Below are positions 33,478 to 43,272 of a stretch of 64,000 nt of DNA, piece by piece (within the stretch, counting starts at the first letter, position 1; each line of letters starts with the position of its first letter). Below the pieces are notes generated by a model, which was not told the origin of the DNA, searched no databases, and saw only the letters and a list, made by a program, of their open reading frames with translations. The DNA comes from Paenarthrobacter aurescens (GTDB lineage: Bacteria > Actinomycetota > Actinomycetes > Actinomycetales > Micrococcaceae). Position numbers and translations under genes: made by a program. The stretch covers positions 186,001-250,000 of the forward strand of contig NZ_JAOEFX010000007.1 in the NCBI RefSeq assembly GCF_025421775.1, written 5' to 3'.

Positions 33478-36400
33478 GCGGTACCTTTCCCGGACGCAGT
33501 GGATTCGGCCGCCTCTTCGGCAAGGTCAGCATGCCCAGCGGCGTCTTCCTCGCTGAGTGGCGCGCCTTTGCCTTCAAAATGCTCGTCGATTTCAGCGCCG
33601 AGGCTGCGGAGGACGTCGAGTGCCAGGCCCACCACCACGATGTACACGCCGATGTCGAAGATGGTGGAGGTGACGAACTTGATGTCTCCAAAGACCGGCA
33701 GCCAGAACTCGATAATGGCGCTTTGGAACACCTGTCCGCCCAGGAAGAGCGGGACCAGACCCGAGGCTGCCGCCGTCGCAAGTCCCGTTCCCAACAGCGT
33801 GCCGGCACTTATGGTCGCTGCCTCGCTCAACTCGAACCGGCCACCGGCCAGATAGCGGATAGTGAGGGCGAGACCCGCGGTGAGGCCGCCTGCGAAGCCG
33901 CCGCCTGGCAGATTGTGGCCAGCGAGGAGGAGGTAGATGGAGAAGACGATCATCGAGTGGAAGATCAGCCTGGTCACCACTTCGAAGATGATCGAGCGCC
34001 GCTCGGGAGCCAAGGTGCGGCCCGCCACCAGCCAGGCGTCCCGGGTCACGTCGGTGAACTTCTTGGCCACTGCCAGGGTGGCGCCGTCACGCGAATCGCG
34101 GTCGACGCCGGTGCGGCGCCCCACGCTGCCTTCCGGCACCGCATCTGAGGTCTTGATGCGGTCGCCGCGGCTGCGGACGAAGATCAGGCTGGCAACGCCC
34201 GTTGCGGCGATCGCGAGGACAGAAATTTCGCCGAACGTGTCCCAGGCGCGGATGTCCACAAGGGTCACGTTGACCACGTTCAGTCCCCCGCCGCCTTCGT
34301 ATGCCAAGCGCGGGAAATCGAGTGAGATGGGAGTGGCAACGCGGGCGCCCATGGCGTAGATGGCCACGAAGATCATGGTGATGCCGAAGGCTGCGCCGAT
34401 GATCACGCGGATCACCCGGAGCCTTCCACCGGTCCTGTCCCTGAGTTCAGCGGGCAGGCTGCGCATGGCGAGCACGAATGCCACCAGCACGATGGTTTCC
34501 ACGAGCATCTGGGTCAGGGCAAGGTCCGGGGCACCCTGCAGGGCAAACATGAGGGCGATCCCGTAGCCCGTCACAGACACCATGAGCACGGCAAGGAAAC
34601 GCTTGTTGGCACGGACGGCCGCCAGTGCACCCACCACGATGCCCGCCCCTGCAACTATCTGCAGGGGGGAGTTCGGATCGATGAGATAAATGCCGTCCGG
34701 CAGGGGTTTGTTGGCCATGATCAAGGCGGTCGCCGGAACCGCGAAAGCAACCGTCAGGATCACTGCCAGGTAGAAGTACAGCGAACCACGCTGGGTGCGT
34801 CCGGTGACCCAGACCGCAATATCGTCCAAGGCGCCAATGGTGTGCTGGTAGGCGCGGTCCCCATCCACCCAGTCGGGGACCAGGCTTTGAGCGCGGGAAA
34901 CCATGCTGCGTCCGTAGAACATCGCGGCACCAGCCACGAACGTTATGGCTGTCAGTCCCAGCGCCGGAGTGAAACCGTGCCACAAAGCCAGATGTCCGGC
35001 GTCGACGGCGTCAGGACGATCGGCGAACAACGCCGCATACGGTTGGATCCACGAGTCCACAGGTTCCGGCCACAGGCCGTAAACGATGGTGAGCAAGCTG
35101 AGGATGGCGGGGGCGGCCAGGAACGCGGGCTTGATCGGTTTGAACGGTGTGGGTTCCACTCCCGGCTTGGTGGCAAACGCGCCCCACATAAAACGGGCGC
35201 TGTACGCGAACGTGAGGATCGAGCCGATCACCAGGCCCACCAGCATCCAGATACCCCAGGCGGGTGCATCGTGGCCCGTGGCGAAGTGGACGAAGGCCTC
35301 AAGGACGGATTCCTTGGCAACGAAGCCGGCCAAAGGCATCACGCCCGCCATGGAAGCCGCGGCAATCGCCGCCACGACCCCGAGGGCTCGTGAAGAGCGG
35401 AAAACACCGGAAAGTTTGCGGATATCGCGTGTACCTGATTGGTGGTCAATGATGCCCACCACCAGGAACAGCGCAGCCTTGAACAGGCCGTGGGCCAACA
35501 GGAGTGCGAGCCCGGCCAGTGCCGCGTCCGGCCGTCCAAGGCCCACCACCATGGTCAGGAAGCCCAGTTGGCTCACCGTGCCGTAGGCGAGGATGAGTTT
35601 GATGTCAGTCTGGCGAAGGGCCCGGTAACCACCCACGAGCATGGTGGCCAAGCCCAGCCCCAGGACCACCGGCAACCAGAATTCCGACTCGGAGAAGCCT
35701 GGCGCCAGACGCGCGACGATGTAAATGCCGGCCTTCACCATCGCCGCGGCGTGCAGGTATGCGCTGACGGGCGTGGGAGCGGCCATGGCGCCGGGCAGCC
35801 AGAAATGGAACGGAACCAGCGCCGATTTGGTCACCGCACCTGCCAGGATCAGTACGACGGCGGCAGCCACGGCCCCCTGCATGGGTCCGGTCATGAGCGC
35901 CCCGGCCTGGTCCAGGATCGCCGAGATCCGGTACGTTCCAGCCGCCTGTCCCAAGATGATGAGGCCCACCAGCATCGCGAGGCCACCGGCAGTGGTGACC
36001 ATGAGCGCTTGCAGAGCGGAACGGCGTGCCGCCAAGCGGGTGCGGGCATAGCCGATCAAGAGGTAGGAAAGGATGGTGGTGAGTTCCCAGAAGATGAACA
36101 GCATCAGCAGGTCATCGGAGGTCACCAAACCAAACATGGCCCCGGCGAAGGCGAGGAGTTGGGCACCGAACCCGCCAAGATCCGCGTCCTTGTTCTTGAA
36201 GTACCGGGCGCAATACACCAGCACCAGGGAGCCCACGCCGAGAATCAGGAGGGACATGACCCAGGCCAAGGGATCCATGCGGAAAGCCAGTTCCAGTTTC
36301 AGGCTGGGGATCCACGGCAGGACTTCTTCTATGCCGCCGCCGGAATACACGGGCCCGTACTGGAAAATCAGCCAAATGAACGCGCCTGCGGGCACTGCTG

Positions 36401-36491
36401 CCAGTGCGTAGAAGGCGTTCCTGCCAAGTTTGCTGAAGATCAAGGGCGCCACAGTTGCCGCAACAAAGGTGATGGCGAGAACTGTGATCAC
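33474..36491 (-). CDS. mnhA: Na+/H+ antiporter subunit A fused to subunit B
   Basis: Membrane protein of 1005 aa. Residues about 1-780 are the NuoL-like MnhA part, with FIFWELTTILSYLLIGY (helix-5 glutamate) and the FHFWLPGAMAAPTPVSAYLH region. Residues about 830-960 are an MnhB domain (LLAGHNLPGGGFAGGLTAG). The tail is acidic. It starts at GTG 36491 with GGAG upstream. The A/B fusion explains why no separate mnhB is found. The complex exports Na+ in exchange for H+, important in salt and alkaline stress. Confidence 0.92.
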   Translation of the reverse strand: MITVLAITFVAATVAPLIFSKLGRNAFYALAAVPAGAFIWLIFQYGPVYSGGGIEEVLPWIPSLKLELAFRMDPLAWVMSLLILGVGSLVLVYCARYFKNKDADLGGFGAQLLAFAGAMFGLVTSDDLLMLFIFWELTTILSYLLIGYARTRLAARRSALQALMVTTAGGLAMLVGLIILGQAAGTYRISAILDQAGALMTGPMQGAVAAAVVLILAGAVTKSALVPFHFWLPGAMAAPTPVSAYLHAAAMVKAGIYIVARLAPGFSESEFWLPVVLGLGLATMLVGGYRALRQTDIKLILAYGTVSQLGFLTMVVGLGRPDAALAGLALLLAHGLFKAALFLVVGIIDHQSGTRDIRKLSGVFRSSRALGVVAAIAAASMAGVMPLAGFVAKESVLEAFVHFATGHDAPAWGIWMLVGLVIGSILTFAYSARFMWGAFATKPGVEPTPFKPIKPAFLAAPAILSLLTIVYGLWPEPVDSWIQPYAALFADRPDAVDAGHLALWHGFTPALGLTAITFVAGAAMFYGRSMVSRAQSLVPDWVDGDRAYQHTIGALDDIAVWVTGRTQRGSLYFYLAVILTVAFAVPATALIMANKPLPDGIYLIDPNSPLQIVAGAGIVVGALAAVRANKRFLAVLMVSVTGYGIALMFALQGAPDLALTQMLVETIVLVAFVLAMRSLPAELRDRTGGRLRVIRVIIGAAFGITMIFVAIYAMGARVATPISLDFPRLAYEGGGGLNVVNVTLVDIRAWDTFGEISVLAIAATGVASLIFVRSRGDRIKTSDAVPEGSVGRRTGVDRDSRDGATLAVAKKFTDVTRDAWLVAGRTLAPERRSIIFEVVTRLIFHSMIVFSIYLLLAGHNLPGGGFAGGLTAGLALTIRYLAGGRFELSEAATISAGTLLGTGLATAAASGLVPLFLGGQVFQSAIIEFWLPVFGDIKFVTSTIFDIGVYIVVVGLALDVLRSLGAEIDEHFEGKGAPLSEEDAAGHADLAEEAAESTASGKGTA

Positions 36492-36703
36492 TGTTTTCTC
36501 CGCAAAGTCAGGAACGAATTGTCAAAAGTTGGAGCAGGCGGTCATACGTTGGGTTCGGTCGGTCCAGTTTATCAAGGGGTCCGGACAGTTTTCGGCCAGT
36601 GGAGCCGGCTGCGCGCAAGGCTTAAAGCTGCATAACGCCGTGTTCTACACAAAGCGGTCTGTCATGTGCCCGCCGTTCTCCCCGCCGCTATAGCATTCAA
36701 GCT

Positions 36704-38107
36704 ATGAACGCGGCCGCAGTTCCCAAAGCCTCACACCCGACGTCAGAGCTTGCCTCAGGACCCGTCGCCTCCAAAAAAGGGCAGATCCTCGCCTGGGCCT
36801 CCTGGGACTGGGGCTCGGCTGCATTCAATGCGGTCATGACCACGTTCGTCTTCACCGTCTACCTCACCTCCAATGCCTTCGGCGGAGAGGACGCGGCCTC
36901 GGCTGCACTGGGTGCTGCCTTGGCTATCGCCGGCTTGGCCATTGCGCTCCTTGCTCCTGTCACCGGGCAGCGTTCGGACGCCGGTGGACGCCGCAAGCTG
37001 TGGCTCGGAGTCAACACGGCCGCCACTGCCGTGCTCACTGCGCTCTGCTTCTTTGTCTTTCCCCAGCCTGAGTTCCTCTTGCTGGGTGTTTGCCTCATCG
37101 CGCTGGGCAATGTCTTCTTTGAGTTCGCCGGCGTCAACTACAACGCCATGTTGGCGCAGATCTCCACACCCAAGAACATTGGCAAGGTCAGCGGCTTTGG
37201 CTGGGCCATGGGGTACCTCGGCGGGATCGTGGCGCTCCTCCTGGTCCTGCAACTGTTTGTGCAGCCGTCTTTTGAATGGTTTGGCGCGTCCACGCAGGAC
37301 TCCCTCAACATCCGGCTCGTGGCCGTATTCTCCGCGCTGTGGTTCTTCATCTTTGCTTTGCCCGTGATGTTCGCTGTCCCAGAGGTTCCGGCGAAGAAAG
37401 CCACTGCATCGCTGGGCTTCCTGGCGTCTTACAAATTACTGATCCGGCGCATCGGCGCCATCTACCGGACCAGCCCCCACACCATCTACTTCCTGCTGTC
37501 GAGCGCCATCTTCCGCGATGGGCTCGCTGCGGTGTTTACCTTCGGTGGAGTCATCGCCGCCGGCACGTTCGGTTTCGAGCTCAAGGACGTCATCTTCTTC
37601 GCCATCTTCGGAAACGTTGTCGCCGCAGTCGGAGCCATCATCGGTGGTTTCCTTGACGACAAGATCGGCCCCAAGGCCGTCATCGTCCTGTCGTTGGTTG
37701 GCCTCCTCATCGCGGGAACCTTCATTTTGGTCCTTGGCAACGGCGACTACGTCTTCTTCGGCAACGAATGGCCCGGGAGCAATACGTTCTGGATCTTCGG
37801 ACTCCTGCTCTGCCTGTTCGTAGGCCCGGCCCAATCAGCCTCGCGCGCATACCTCGCAAGGCTCGCACCGGAAGGCGAAGCCGGCGAACTGTTTGGCTTG
37901 TACGCCACCACGGGGCGGGCCGTCAGTTTCCTGGCACCAACACTGTTCACCGTGTGCATCGCCATTGCCGCTCCTCTGGTTGCCGAAGGTGAAGCCCAGC
38001 GCTGGGGCATCCTCGGCATCATGGTGGTACTCCTCGCGGGCCTCTTGGTGATCCTGCCGGTCAAGCCACCGGCGAAAGTGGAAATAGCGGTCGTACCAGA
38101 GCGTTAA
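36704..38107 (+). CDS. MFS transporter, UMF1/Atg22-like
   Basis: Membrane protein of 467 aa with about 12 helices. The N-terminal ASWDWGSAAFNAVMTTFVF is the hallmark of the UMF1 (Atg22-like) family, followed by the MFS loop GQRSDAGGRRKLWL. Yeast Atg22 exports amino acids from the vacuole; bacterial substrates are unknown. It diverges from the mnh operon across a 212-bp spacer in which I see no riboswitch or clear operator. No strong ribosome binding site precedes ATG 36704. Confidence 0.83.
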   Translation: MNAAAVPKASHPTSELASGPVASKKGQILAWASWDWGSAAFNAVMTTFVFTVYLTSNAFGGEDAASAALGAALAIAGLAIALLAPVTGQRSDAGGRRKLWLGVNTAATAVLTALCFFVFPQPEFLLLGVCLIALGNVFFEFAGVNYNAMLAQISTPKNIGKVSGFGWAMGYLGGIVALLLVLQLFVQPSFEWFGASTQDSLNIRLVAVFSALWFFIFALPVMFAVPEVPAKKATASLGFLASYKLLIRRIGAIYRTSPHTIYFLLSSAIFRDGLAAVFTFGGVIAAGTFGFELKDVIFFAIFGNVVAAVGAIIGGFLDDKIGPKAVIVLSLVGLLIAGTFILVLGNGDYVFFGNEWPGSNTFWIFGLLLCLFVGPAQSASRAYLARLAPEGEAGELFGLYATTGRAVSFLAPTLFTVCIAIAAPLVAEGEAQRWGILGIMVVLLAGLLVILPVKPPAKVEIAVVPER

Positions 38108-38172
38108 CTACATAGGACCGGCTGAGCGCCATCAACGTACCAGACCGGTTCAACAGAGTTTAGGGTGGAGCT

Positions 38173-38655
38173 ATGAACGTGGATGAGACCGAACTCCCGG
38201 GCCTTGGCGTCCGCAAGGATTTCGTCACGGCCTCGGGCCGTCGTATCGGTGTAGTGGAACTGCGTGAGGGCGAAACCGAACTTTTCGTCTCAACCTGGGA
38301 TGACCCTGACACCTGCCAGGCGTCCATTCCGTTGACGGCCGACGAAGCCTCAACGCTCGGAAACCTCCTGGGCGGCCAGCACATCGCCATGCGCTTGGCA
38401 GAAGCCCATCGCGAGGTACCAGGGATCGTCACACGACAGTTCTCCATCACGCCGGACTCCCCGTTCGTGAATCAACCTATGGGCAAGGCACAGATCCGCA
38501 CCCGTAGCGGCGTATCAATCGTGGCGATCATGCGCGAAGGCGAGGTTGTCCCCTCGCCTGCACCCGACGTCGTACTTCACCCCGGCGATTTGCTCGTAGC
38601 GGTCGGCACGCAGGAAGGCCTTGACTCGGCAGCCGACATCCTCCGCAACGGCTAA
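38173..38655 (+). CDS. khtT: TrkA-C (RCK-C) regulatory subunit of a K+/H+ antiporter
   Basis: Cytoplasmic protein of 160 aa. Residues about 80-158 form a TrkA-C domain (VSIVAIMREGEVVPSPAPD, GDLLVAVGTQEGL), the ligand-binding part that gates KhtU-type exporters. The N-terminal half (RIGVVELREGETELFVS) resembles the KhtT N-domain. Five bases separate it from the antiporter gene, so they form an operon. GGTGGAG precedes ATG 38173. Confidence 0.85.
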   Translation: MNVDETELPGLGVRKDFVTASGRRIGVVELREGETELFVSTWDDPDTCQASIPLTADEASTLGNLLGGQHIAMRLAEAHREVPGIVTRQFSITPDSPFVNQPMGKAQIRTRSGVSIVAIMREGEVVPSPAPDVVLHPGDLLVAVGTQEGLDSAADILRNG

Positions 38656-38660
38656 CCGGG

Positions 38661-39860
38661 ATGGATCCGCTCGCACTAGCCCTCGTTGAACTGGGGGCCG
38701 TCGTCTTCTGCCTCGGTCTCCTGGCTCGATTAGCGGGCCGAATCGGCATGTCACCCATCCCCCTCTACCTTGTGGGCGGTTTGGCCTTCGGCGCCGGTGG
38801 GTTCGTCAAACTGGACGGCATGCACGAGTTCGCCCATCTTTCCGGCGAAATCGGCGTCATCCTGCTGCTGCTTATGCTCGGACTGGAATATACGGCGTCA
38901 GAGCTGGTCACTGGCCTGCGGCGATCGTGGCAGGCCGGTGTCATGGATTTTGTCCTCAACTTTATTCCGGGCGCGGGATTGGCCGTGTTTCTGGGCTGGG
39001 GACTCGTAGGCGCCATCGTTATGGGTGGCGTTACCTATATCTCATCGTCGGGCATCGCCGCCAAAGTCATCACAGACTTGGGCCGCATCGGTAACCGGGA
39101 AACACCAGTTGTTCTCTCCATCCTCGTTTTCGAAGACCTGGCCATGGCTATTTACCTACCCATCCTCACGGCCATCCTTGCAGGCGTCGGATTCCTCGGT
39201 GGACTGCAGACCGTGGGGATCGCCCTCGCCGTGGTCACTGTGGTCCTGGTCATCGCCTTGCGGCATGGTCACCGGGTTTCGCAAGCGGTTCATAGCGAGA
39301 ACTCCGAGGTGTTCCTGCTGAACGTGCTGGGGCTCGCCCTGCTGGTAGCCGGTATCGCGTCGGCTCTCCAGGTGTCCGCCGCTGTGGGTGCCTTCATGTT
39401 GGGCATCGCGATCTCCGGCGCTACCGCCCACAATGCCACCCGGATCCTTGAACCGTTGCGGGATCTCTTCGCTGCAATCTTCTTTGTGGCTTTCGGGCTC
39501 AACACCGATCCCACGTCCATTCCGCCGGTCCTTGGCTGGGCTCTTGTGTTGGCCGTCCTCACTGCCGCAACCAAGATGATGACGGGGTTCTGGGCTGCCA
39601 AGCGCGCCGGCATTGCAGTGCCTGGCCGCTTCCGCGCAGGGGCCGCACTGATCGCACGTGGTGAATTCTCCATCGTCATCGCAGGCCTCGCCGTCGCTTC
39701 CGGCGCCGTGCCCGACGAACTAGCCGCACTCGCCACGGCCTACGTCCTCATCATGGCCATCCTGGGACCGCTGGCCGCGCGCTTCGTGGAACCAGTGGTC
39801 AAGGCCCTCCGGAAATCACCCGGGGCGCCGCCGCGGACACCAGAGCGCACCCCGGCGTAG
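38661..39860 (+). CDS. khtU: CPA2-family K+(Na+)/H+ antiporter membrane subunit
   Basis: Membrane protein of 399 aa with 12-13 helices of the CPA2/KefB family. GEIGVILLLLMLGLEY and the later TYISSSGIAAKVITDLG and LVFEDLAMAIYLP are typical landmarks. It lacks the C-terminal KTN domain of KefB/C, consistent with a separate KhtT-type regulator just upstream. Together with the Mnh complex it forms an ion-homeostasis neighbourhood. It is convergent with dcd; a small GGCAC/GTGCC hairpin lies in the gap. Confidence 0.86.
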   Translation: MDPLALALVELGAVVFCLGLLARLAGRIGMSPIPLYLVGGLAFGAGGFVKLDGMHEFAHLSGEIGVILLLLMLGLEYTASELVTGLRRSWQAGVMDFVLNFIPGAGLAVFLGWGLVGAIVMGGVTYISSSGIAAKVITDLGRIGNRETPVVLSILVFEDLAMAIYLPILTAILAGVGFLGGLQTVGIALAVVTVVLVIALRHGHRVSQAVHSENSEVFLLNVLGLALLVAGIASALQVSAAVGAFMLGIAISGATAHNATRILEPLRDLFAAIFFVAFGLNTDPTSIPPVLGWALVLAVLTAATKMMTGFWAAKRAGIAVPGRFRAGAALIARGEFSIVIAGLAVASGAVPDELAALATAYVLIMAILGPLAARFVEPVVKALRKSPGAPPRTPERTPA

Positions 39861-39913
39861 CGAAAGAGGCACCTAAAGTGCCGAAAGCCACACCCTCGCG
39901 GCAAGAAGGACGG

Positions 39914-40489
39914 CTAGATGGACGTCCGGTGGAAATTCTGGTGGCTGCGGCTGGCGGTCGGGCCGCGCTGGCCTTGGTAGCGGTTACCGTATTCACCGGA
40001 TCCGTAGGGATGCTCAGCCGAGGAAGTCAATCGGAAGAAGCACAGCTGGCCGATCTTCATGCCGGGCCACAGCTTGATGGGCAAGGTGGCCACGTTGGAA
40101 AGTTCCAGGGTCACGTGCCCCGAGAACCCGGGGTCGATGAAGCCGGCCGTTGAGTGTGTCAGCAGACCGAGCCGGCCCAGGGACGACTTCCCTTCAAGGC
40201 GCGCAGCGATGTCGTCAGCGAGGCTGACGGTTTCATAGGTGGAGCCCAACACGAATTCACCGGGGTGCAGGATGAACGGCTCGTCGCCTTCCACCTCCAC
40301 CAGTCGGGTCAGCTCAGGCTGTTCCTCGGCGGGGTCGATGTGGGCGTATTTGTGGTTGTCGAACAGCCGGAAAAACCGGTCAATCCGGACGTCCACGGAA
40401 GACGGCTGGACCATCGCGGGGTCGTACGGCTCAAGAACAATCCGTTGGGAGTCTATTTCGGCACGTATGTCGCGGTCAGAGATCAGCAC
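39914..40489 (-). CDS. dcd: dCTP deaminase
   Basis: Enzyme of 191 aa, the usual length, that makes dUTP (or dUMP in the bifunctional type) from dCTP. The active-site region [21 protein letters not shown] and [10 protein letters not shown] is intact, and [10 protein letters not shown] is the N-terminal signature. The start is GTG 40489 (VLISDRDIR); upstream codons lack homology. The Thr/His pattern [10 protein letters not shown] occurs in both mono- and bifunctional enzymes, so I do not decide between them. Confidence 0.92.
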
Positions 40490-40614
40490 AGCATCAAAAA
40501 TACCCCATGCGCCCAAGACCCCATGCATTGTCCGGGCCGCCCCGTGGGACTATAGTTCCCGGACATGTAGAACCGCGCCCGTACCTGGGGGCAACGAGCA
40601 TTCGCGGGGTAATT

Positions 40615-42594
40615 GTGAAAAAACTGGCAGTGTCGGCCTCCATCGTGCTGGCCGGAGCGCTGGCTCTCTGCGTGGCCGCCTCCAGCCAGATCCTGCCGGC
40701 CACCGACGCAGGCCCGGGTGGGAGCACCACCCCCTCCCCCAGCGTCGAGTCTGGTCTGACCGCACCTGAGTCAAGTACGACGCCGGACCCGGCACCTTCC
40801 GCGGGCACTCCCGCCGCTGGAATTGCTTCCGATCCCGCCACGGTGCCGGCCCTTGAACCCGGAACGGAAAGCGAAGCGCCGAGCCGCCCCATCGCCGTGG
40901 ATCCGGTCATCGAGACGCCGCCGCCGGTGCCGAATATCGGGCCTTCGTGGGGTCCGGAGGGTCCTTCCACGGAAGGCACGGAAGACCCAGGCACCAGCGG
41001 CCCCACTGTTCCCAATCCCGTTGAGCCGGCACCCCCGCAGCCTTCGTCATCATCGGCCCTTCCGACGCCGACTGCACCCGCCGTGGGCCCGCTCCCAACG
41101 GAGACACCTTCGGGATCACCCTCGCCAACCGCCACGGCAACGCCTTCAGCTACTCCTACAGGCACTCCCACCCCGTCCCCGGCACCAACCGTCGCCCCGA
41201 CCCTGTCACCGACACCAACCCTCACCCCGAATACAAGCCCCACTGCAACCCCGAGCCCCAGCCCCACGGCAACCCCCTTCCCTGGCAAGACCCCCAGCGG
41301 CGACACCAACCCGGACAACGGCGCCCTGGCCCTCCTCCCGGACAGCAACACTGCTGCAATCCTGACGGTGTTCAACGCGATCAACAGCTACCGGGCCTCA
41401 CTCGGCCTGGCACCGGTGAAGTATCACGCAACGGTGGCGAGCCTTGCGCAGGACTGGTCGAACAACATCGCGTCGCGGGAAGTGATCCAGCACCGAGCCA
41501 ATTTCTGGACGGATCCGCGGGCGCTTAAGCCGAACAACGGCGCGGGTGAGGTCATTGCCGTCCGCTGGGACCGCGATGCCGCACAGCTTGTGGAGTGGTG
41601 GAAGGGTTCCCCCGGGCATGATGCCCTGTTGCGTGATCCCCGGTTCAATGTCATGGGTATCGGCATCACCTACACGGACGGCAACTGGCAGACCACCCCG
41701 AACCGCTACACGCTCTGGGGTGTGGTCAACTTCTTTGGCTACACCACGCTGCCAGCCGGAACCACTACAGCGCCGGGCGGAACGGTGACACCTCCCACGG
41801 ATCCTGTGGGAGCGTGCCAACCGGGCGACAAGTTCCAACCTCCAACCGTTAACCTCAGCAGCGCATCCATCCGCAGCGCAGCAGACCTCGTATCCATCAG
41901 CTCCGACGGCACTGTCTACTCCTACCCATCCTTGGGGAACGCGAAGTACGGTGCAGCGCGCAAGATCGGCATCGGTTTCACCGGGCTCAAGGAACTCTTC
42001 GTTTCCGACTGGGATCGTGACGGGGTCTTCGACCTGATCTCCCAACGTTCCGACGGTGCACTTCTGGTGTACCCGGGCAGGCAAACGGGCGGCTTTGGCT
42101 CACCCGGGGTGTTGGGACATGGCTGGCAGTCCCTGAACATCGATGTTGGCAACTGGTGTGCCAACAACCGCCTGCCGCAGATTGTTGCCATGGACGCATC
42201 GGGCGGACTCTGGTTGTACAAGAACGCCGGGATGACGTACATCCGTTCGCAGGCCGCGATTGGTACCGGCAACAGGGCTGGCAGGCTCAGCATGGTTGAC
42301 TACAACGCGGATGGTTTCCAGGATCTCCTGACCGTTGAGCCCAACGGGTCCCTGCGGCTTTACCGCGGCAGCGGGCTGGCAACCCCGAAGCAGGAAGCCC
42401 GGCCTGTGGTGGGTGCGGCTTGGACGGACTACTCCGGGCTACGTTCACTGCAGGGTGTCACGGGCGCGAACACTACGGGCATCGCCGGCTTGGGAACCAA
42501 CGGGGTGCTGGAGTTCTGGGACCTCACCTCTGGAAGGCTTACGACGCCGGTCGCGGTCGGCGGCGGTTGGAGCGGCTTCAAGCTCGCACAATAG
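40615..42594 (+). CDS. Secreted CAP-domain protein with C-terminal FG-GAP-like repeats
   Basis: Protein of 659 aa. A signal peptide (KKLAVSASIVLAGALALCVA) is followed by a Pro/Thr/Ser-rich linker (about 30-235), a CAP/SCP domain (about 245-385, with AINSYRASLGL, IQHRANFW and SPGHDALL), and a C-terminal domain of FG-GAP/VCBS-type repeats (DWDRDGVFDLISQRSDGALLVY, DYNADGFQDLLTVEPNGSL). It starts at GTG 40615 after CGGGGT. CAP proteins have varied extracellular roles. The same C-terminal repeat, ending GWSGFKLAQ, is found on the VanY-like protein 700 bp away, so it is probably a shared surface-binding module. Confidence 0.85.
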   Translation: MKKLAVSASIVLAGALALCVAASSQILPATDAGPGGSTTPSPSVESGLTAPESSTTPDPAPSAGTPAAGIASDPATVPALEPGTESEAPSRPIAVDPVIETPPPVPNIGPSWGPEGPSTEGTEDPGTSGPTVPNPVEPAPPQPSSSSALPTPTAPAVGPLPTETPSGSPSPTATATPSATPTGTPTPSPAPTVAPTLSPTPTLTPNTSPTATPSPSPTATPFPGKTPSGDTNPDNGALALLPDSNTAAILTVFNAINSYRASLGLAPVKYHATVASLAQDWSNNIASREVIQHRANFWTDPRALKPNNGAGEVIAVRWDRDAAQLVEWWKGSPGHDALLRDPRFNVMGIGITYTDGNWQTTPNRYTLWGVVNFFGYTTLPAGTTTAPGGTVTPPTDPVGACQPGDKFQPPTVNLSSASIRSAADLVSISSDGTVYSYPSLGNAKYGAARKIGIGFTGLKELFVSDWDRDGVFDLISQRSDGALLVYPGRQTGGFGSPGVLGHGWQSLNIDVGNWCANNRLPQIVAMDASGGLWLYKNAGMTYIRSQAAIGTGNRAGRLSMVDYNADGFQDLLTVEPNGSLRLYRGSGLATPKQEARPVVGAAWTDYSGLRSLQGVTGANTTGIAGLGTNGVLEFWDLTSGRLTTPVAVGGGWSGFKLAQ

Positions 42595-42613
42595 AGGCCA
42601 GTAACTGTAACGC

Positions 42614-43057
42614 TCACACCACCGAACGCGACTCCATCACGGTTTTCAGCTGCTCCAGCTGGGCCACTTCGCCCTCCATGGTCTTCTGGATCATGCCGTT
42701 CATCAGCTTCTTCAGTCCCTTGGGGTGGTACTCGAGCGCGAACCTGAGGCGGGTGGTTGTGCCCTCTGTACTGAGGTAGTAGCCGCCGGTGGGGCGGGCA
42801 GGTCCGGCGACGACGGCGAAGCGCACTTCCGCTCCGGGCCGGGCCTCGGTGATCTGGAAGTCAGCTGCTATGGGGCGTCCACCTGGGCCGTTGATGGTCT
42901 GCTGGTAGAGCGCGCCCTTGTGTCCTCGGATGCCGGAGCGCAGTGAGATGCTGCGGATTCCGGAGCGCCAGAGGGAGTTGTTCATGCCGTCCATGAGGAA
43001 TCCATAGACGGTCATGGCGTCCCTGCCTATCACCACTTCGTAGTCTGCAAATGCCAC
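42614..43057 (-). CDS. SRPBCC-family protein (polyketide cyclase/START-like)
   Basis: Protein of 147 aa with an SRPBCC fold pattern: VVIGRDAMTVYGFLMDG at the N-terminus, TRLRFALEYHPKGLKKLMNG and a C-terminal helix EVAQLEQLKTVME. Such proteins bind hydrophobic ligands; no substrate is evident. I choose GTG 43057 because GAGG sits 5 nt upstream; a longer in-frame ATG at 43105 lacks homology-like sequence. It is monocistronic and lies between the two secreted-protein genes on the opposite strand. Confidence 0.78.
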   Translation of the reverse strand: MAFADYEVVIGRDAMTVYGFLMDGMNNSLWRSGIRSISLRSGIRGHKGALYQQTINGPGGRPIAADFQITEARPGAEVRFAVVAGPARPTGGYYLSTEGTTTRLRFALEYHPKGLKKLMNGMIQKTMEGEVAQLEQLKTVMESRSVV

Positions 43058-43272
43058 GGAAACCTCTTTCGGCGTACGGTTCGATGTCGTAGCCCGGTTC
43101 CCCATACGCTGCAGCTAACACCTTCAGAATAGTCAGCGGACGTCCCGCGGTAGTACATCGGCGACGAGCCTTGACCGAATGGTTACCTGGCGCTTCACAA
43201 AGTTACGGCTGACACAGTTGTGCCTTCGGGGTAGAGTTCCCGAGGCTGGCAAAAACCGATGTGGGGGGCGTT

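Noticed and set aside
36492..36703. Possible riboswitch or small RNA in the mnhA/MFS spacer
   Set aside because: No conserved block or strong hairpin is visible; probably only two divergent promoters.
40707..41290. Pro/Thr/Ser repeat region as a frameshifted or unstable locus
   Set aside because: The frame stays open through the repeat and both flanking domains are in the same frame, so it is a normal surface-protein linker.
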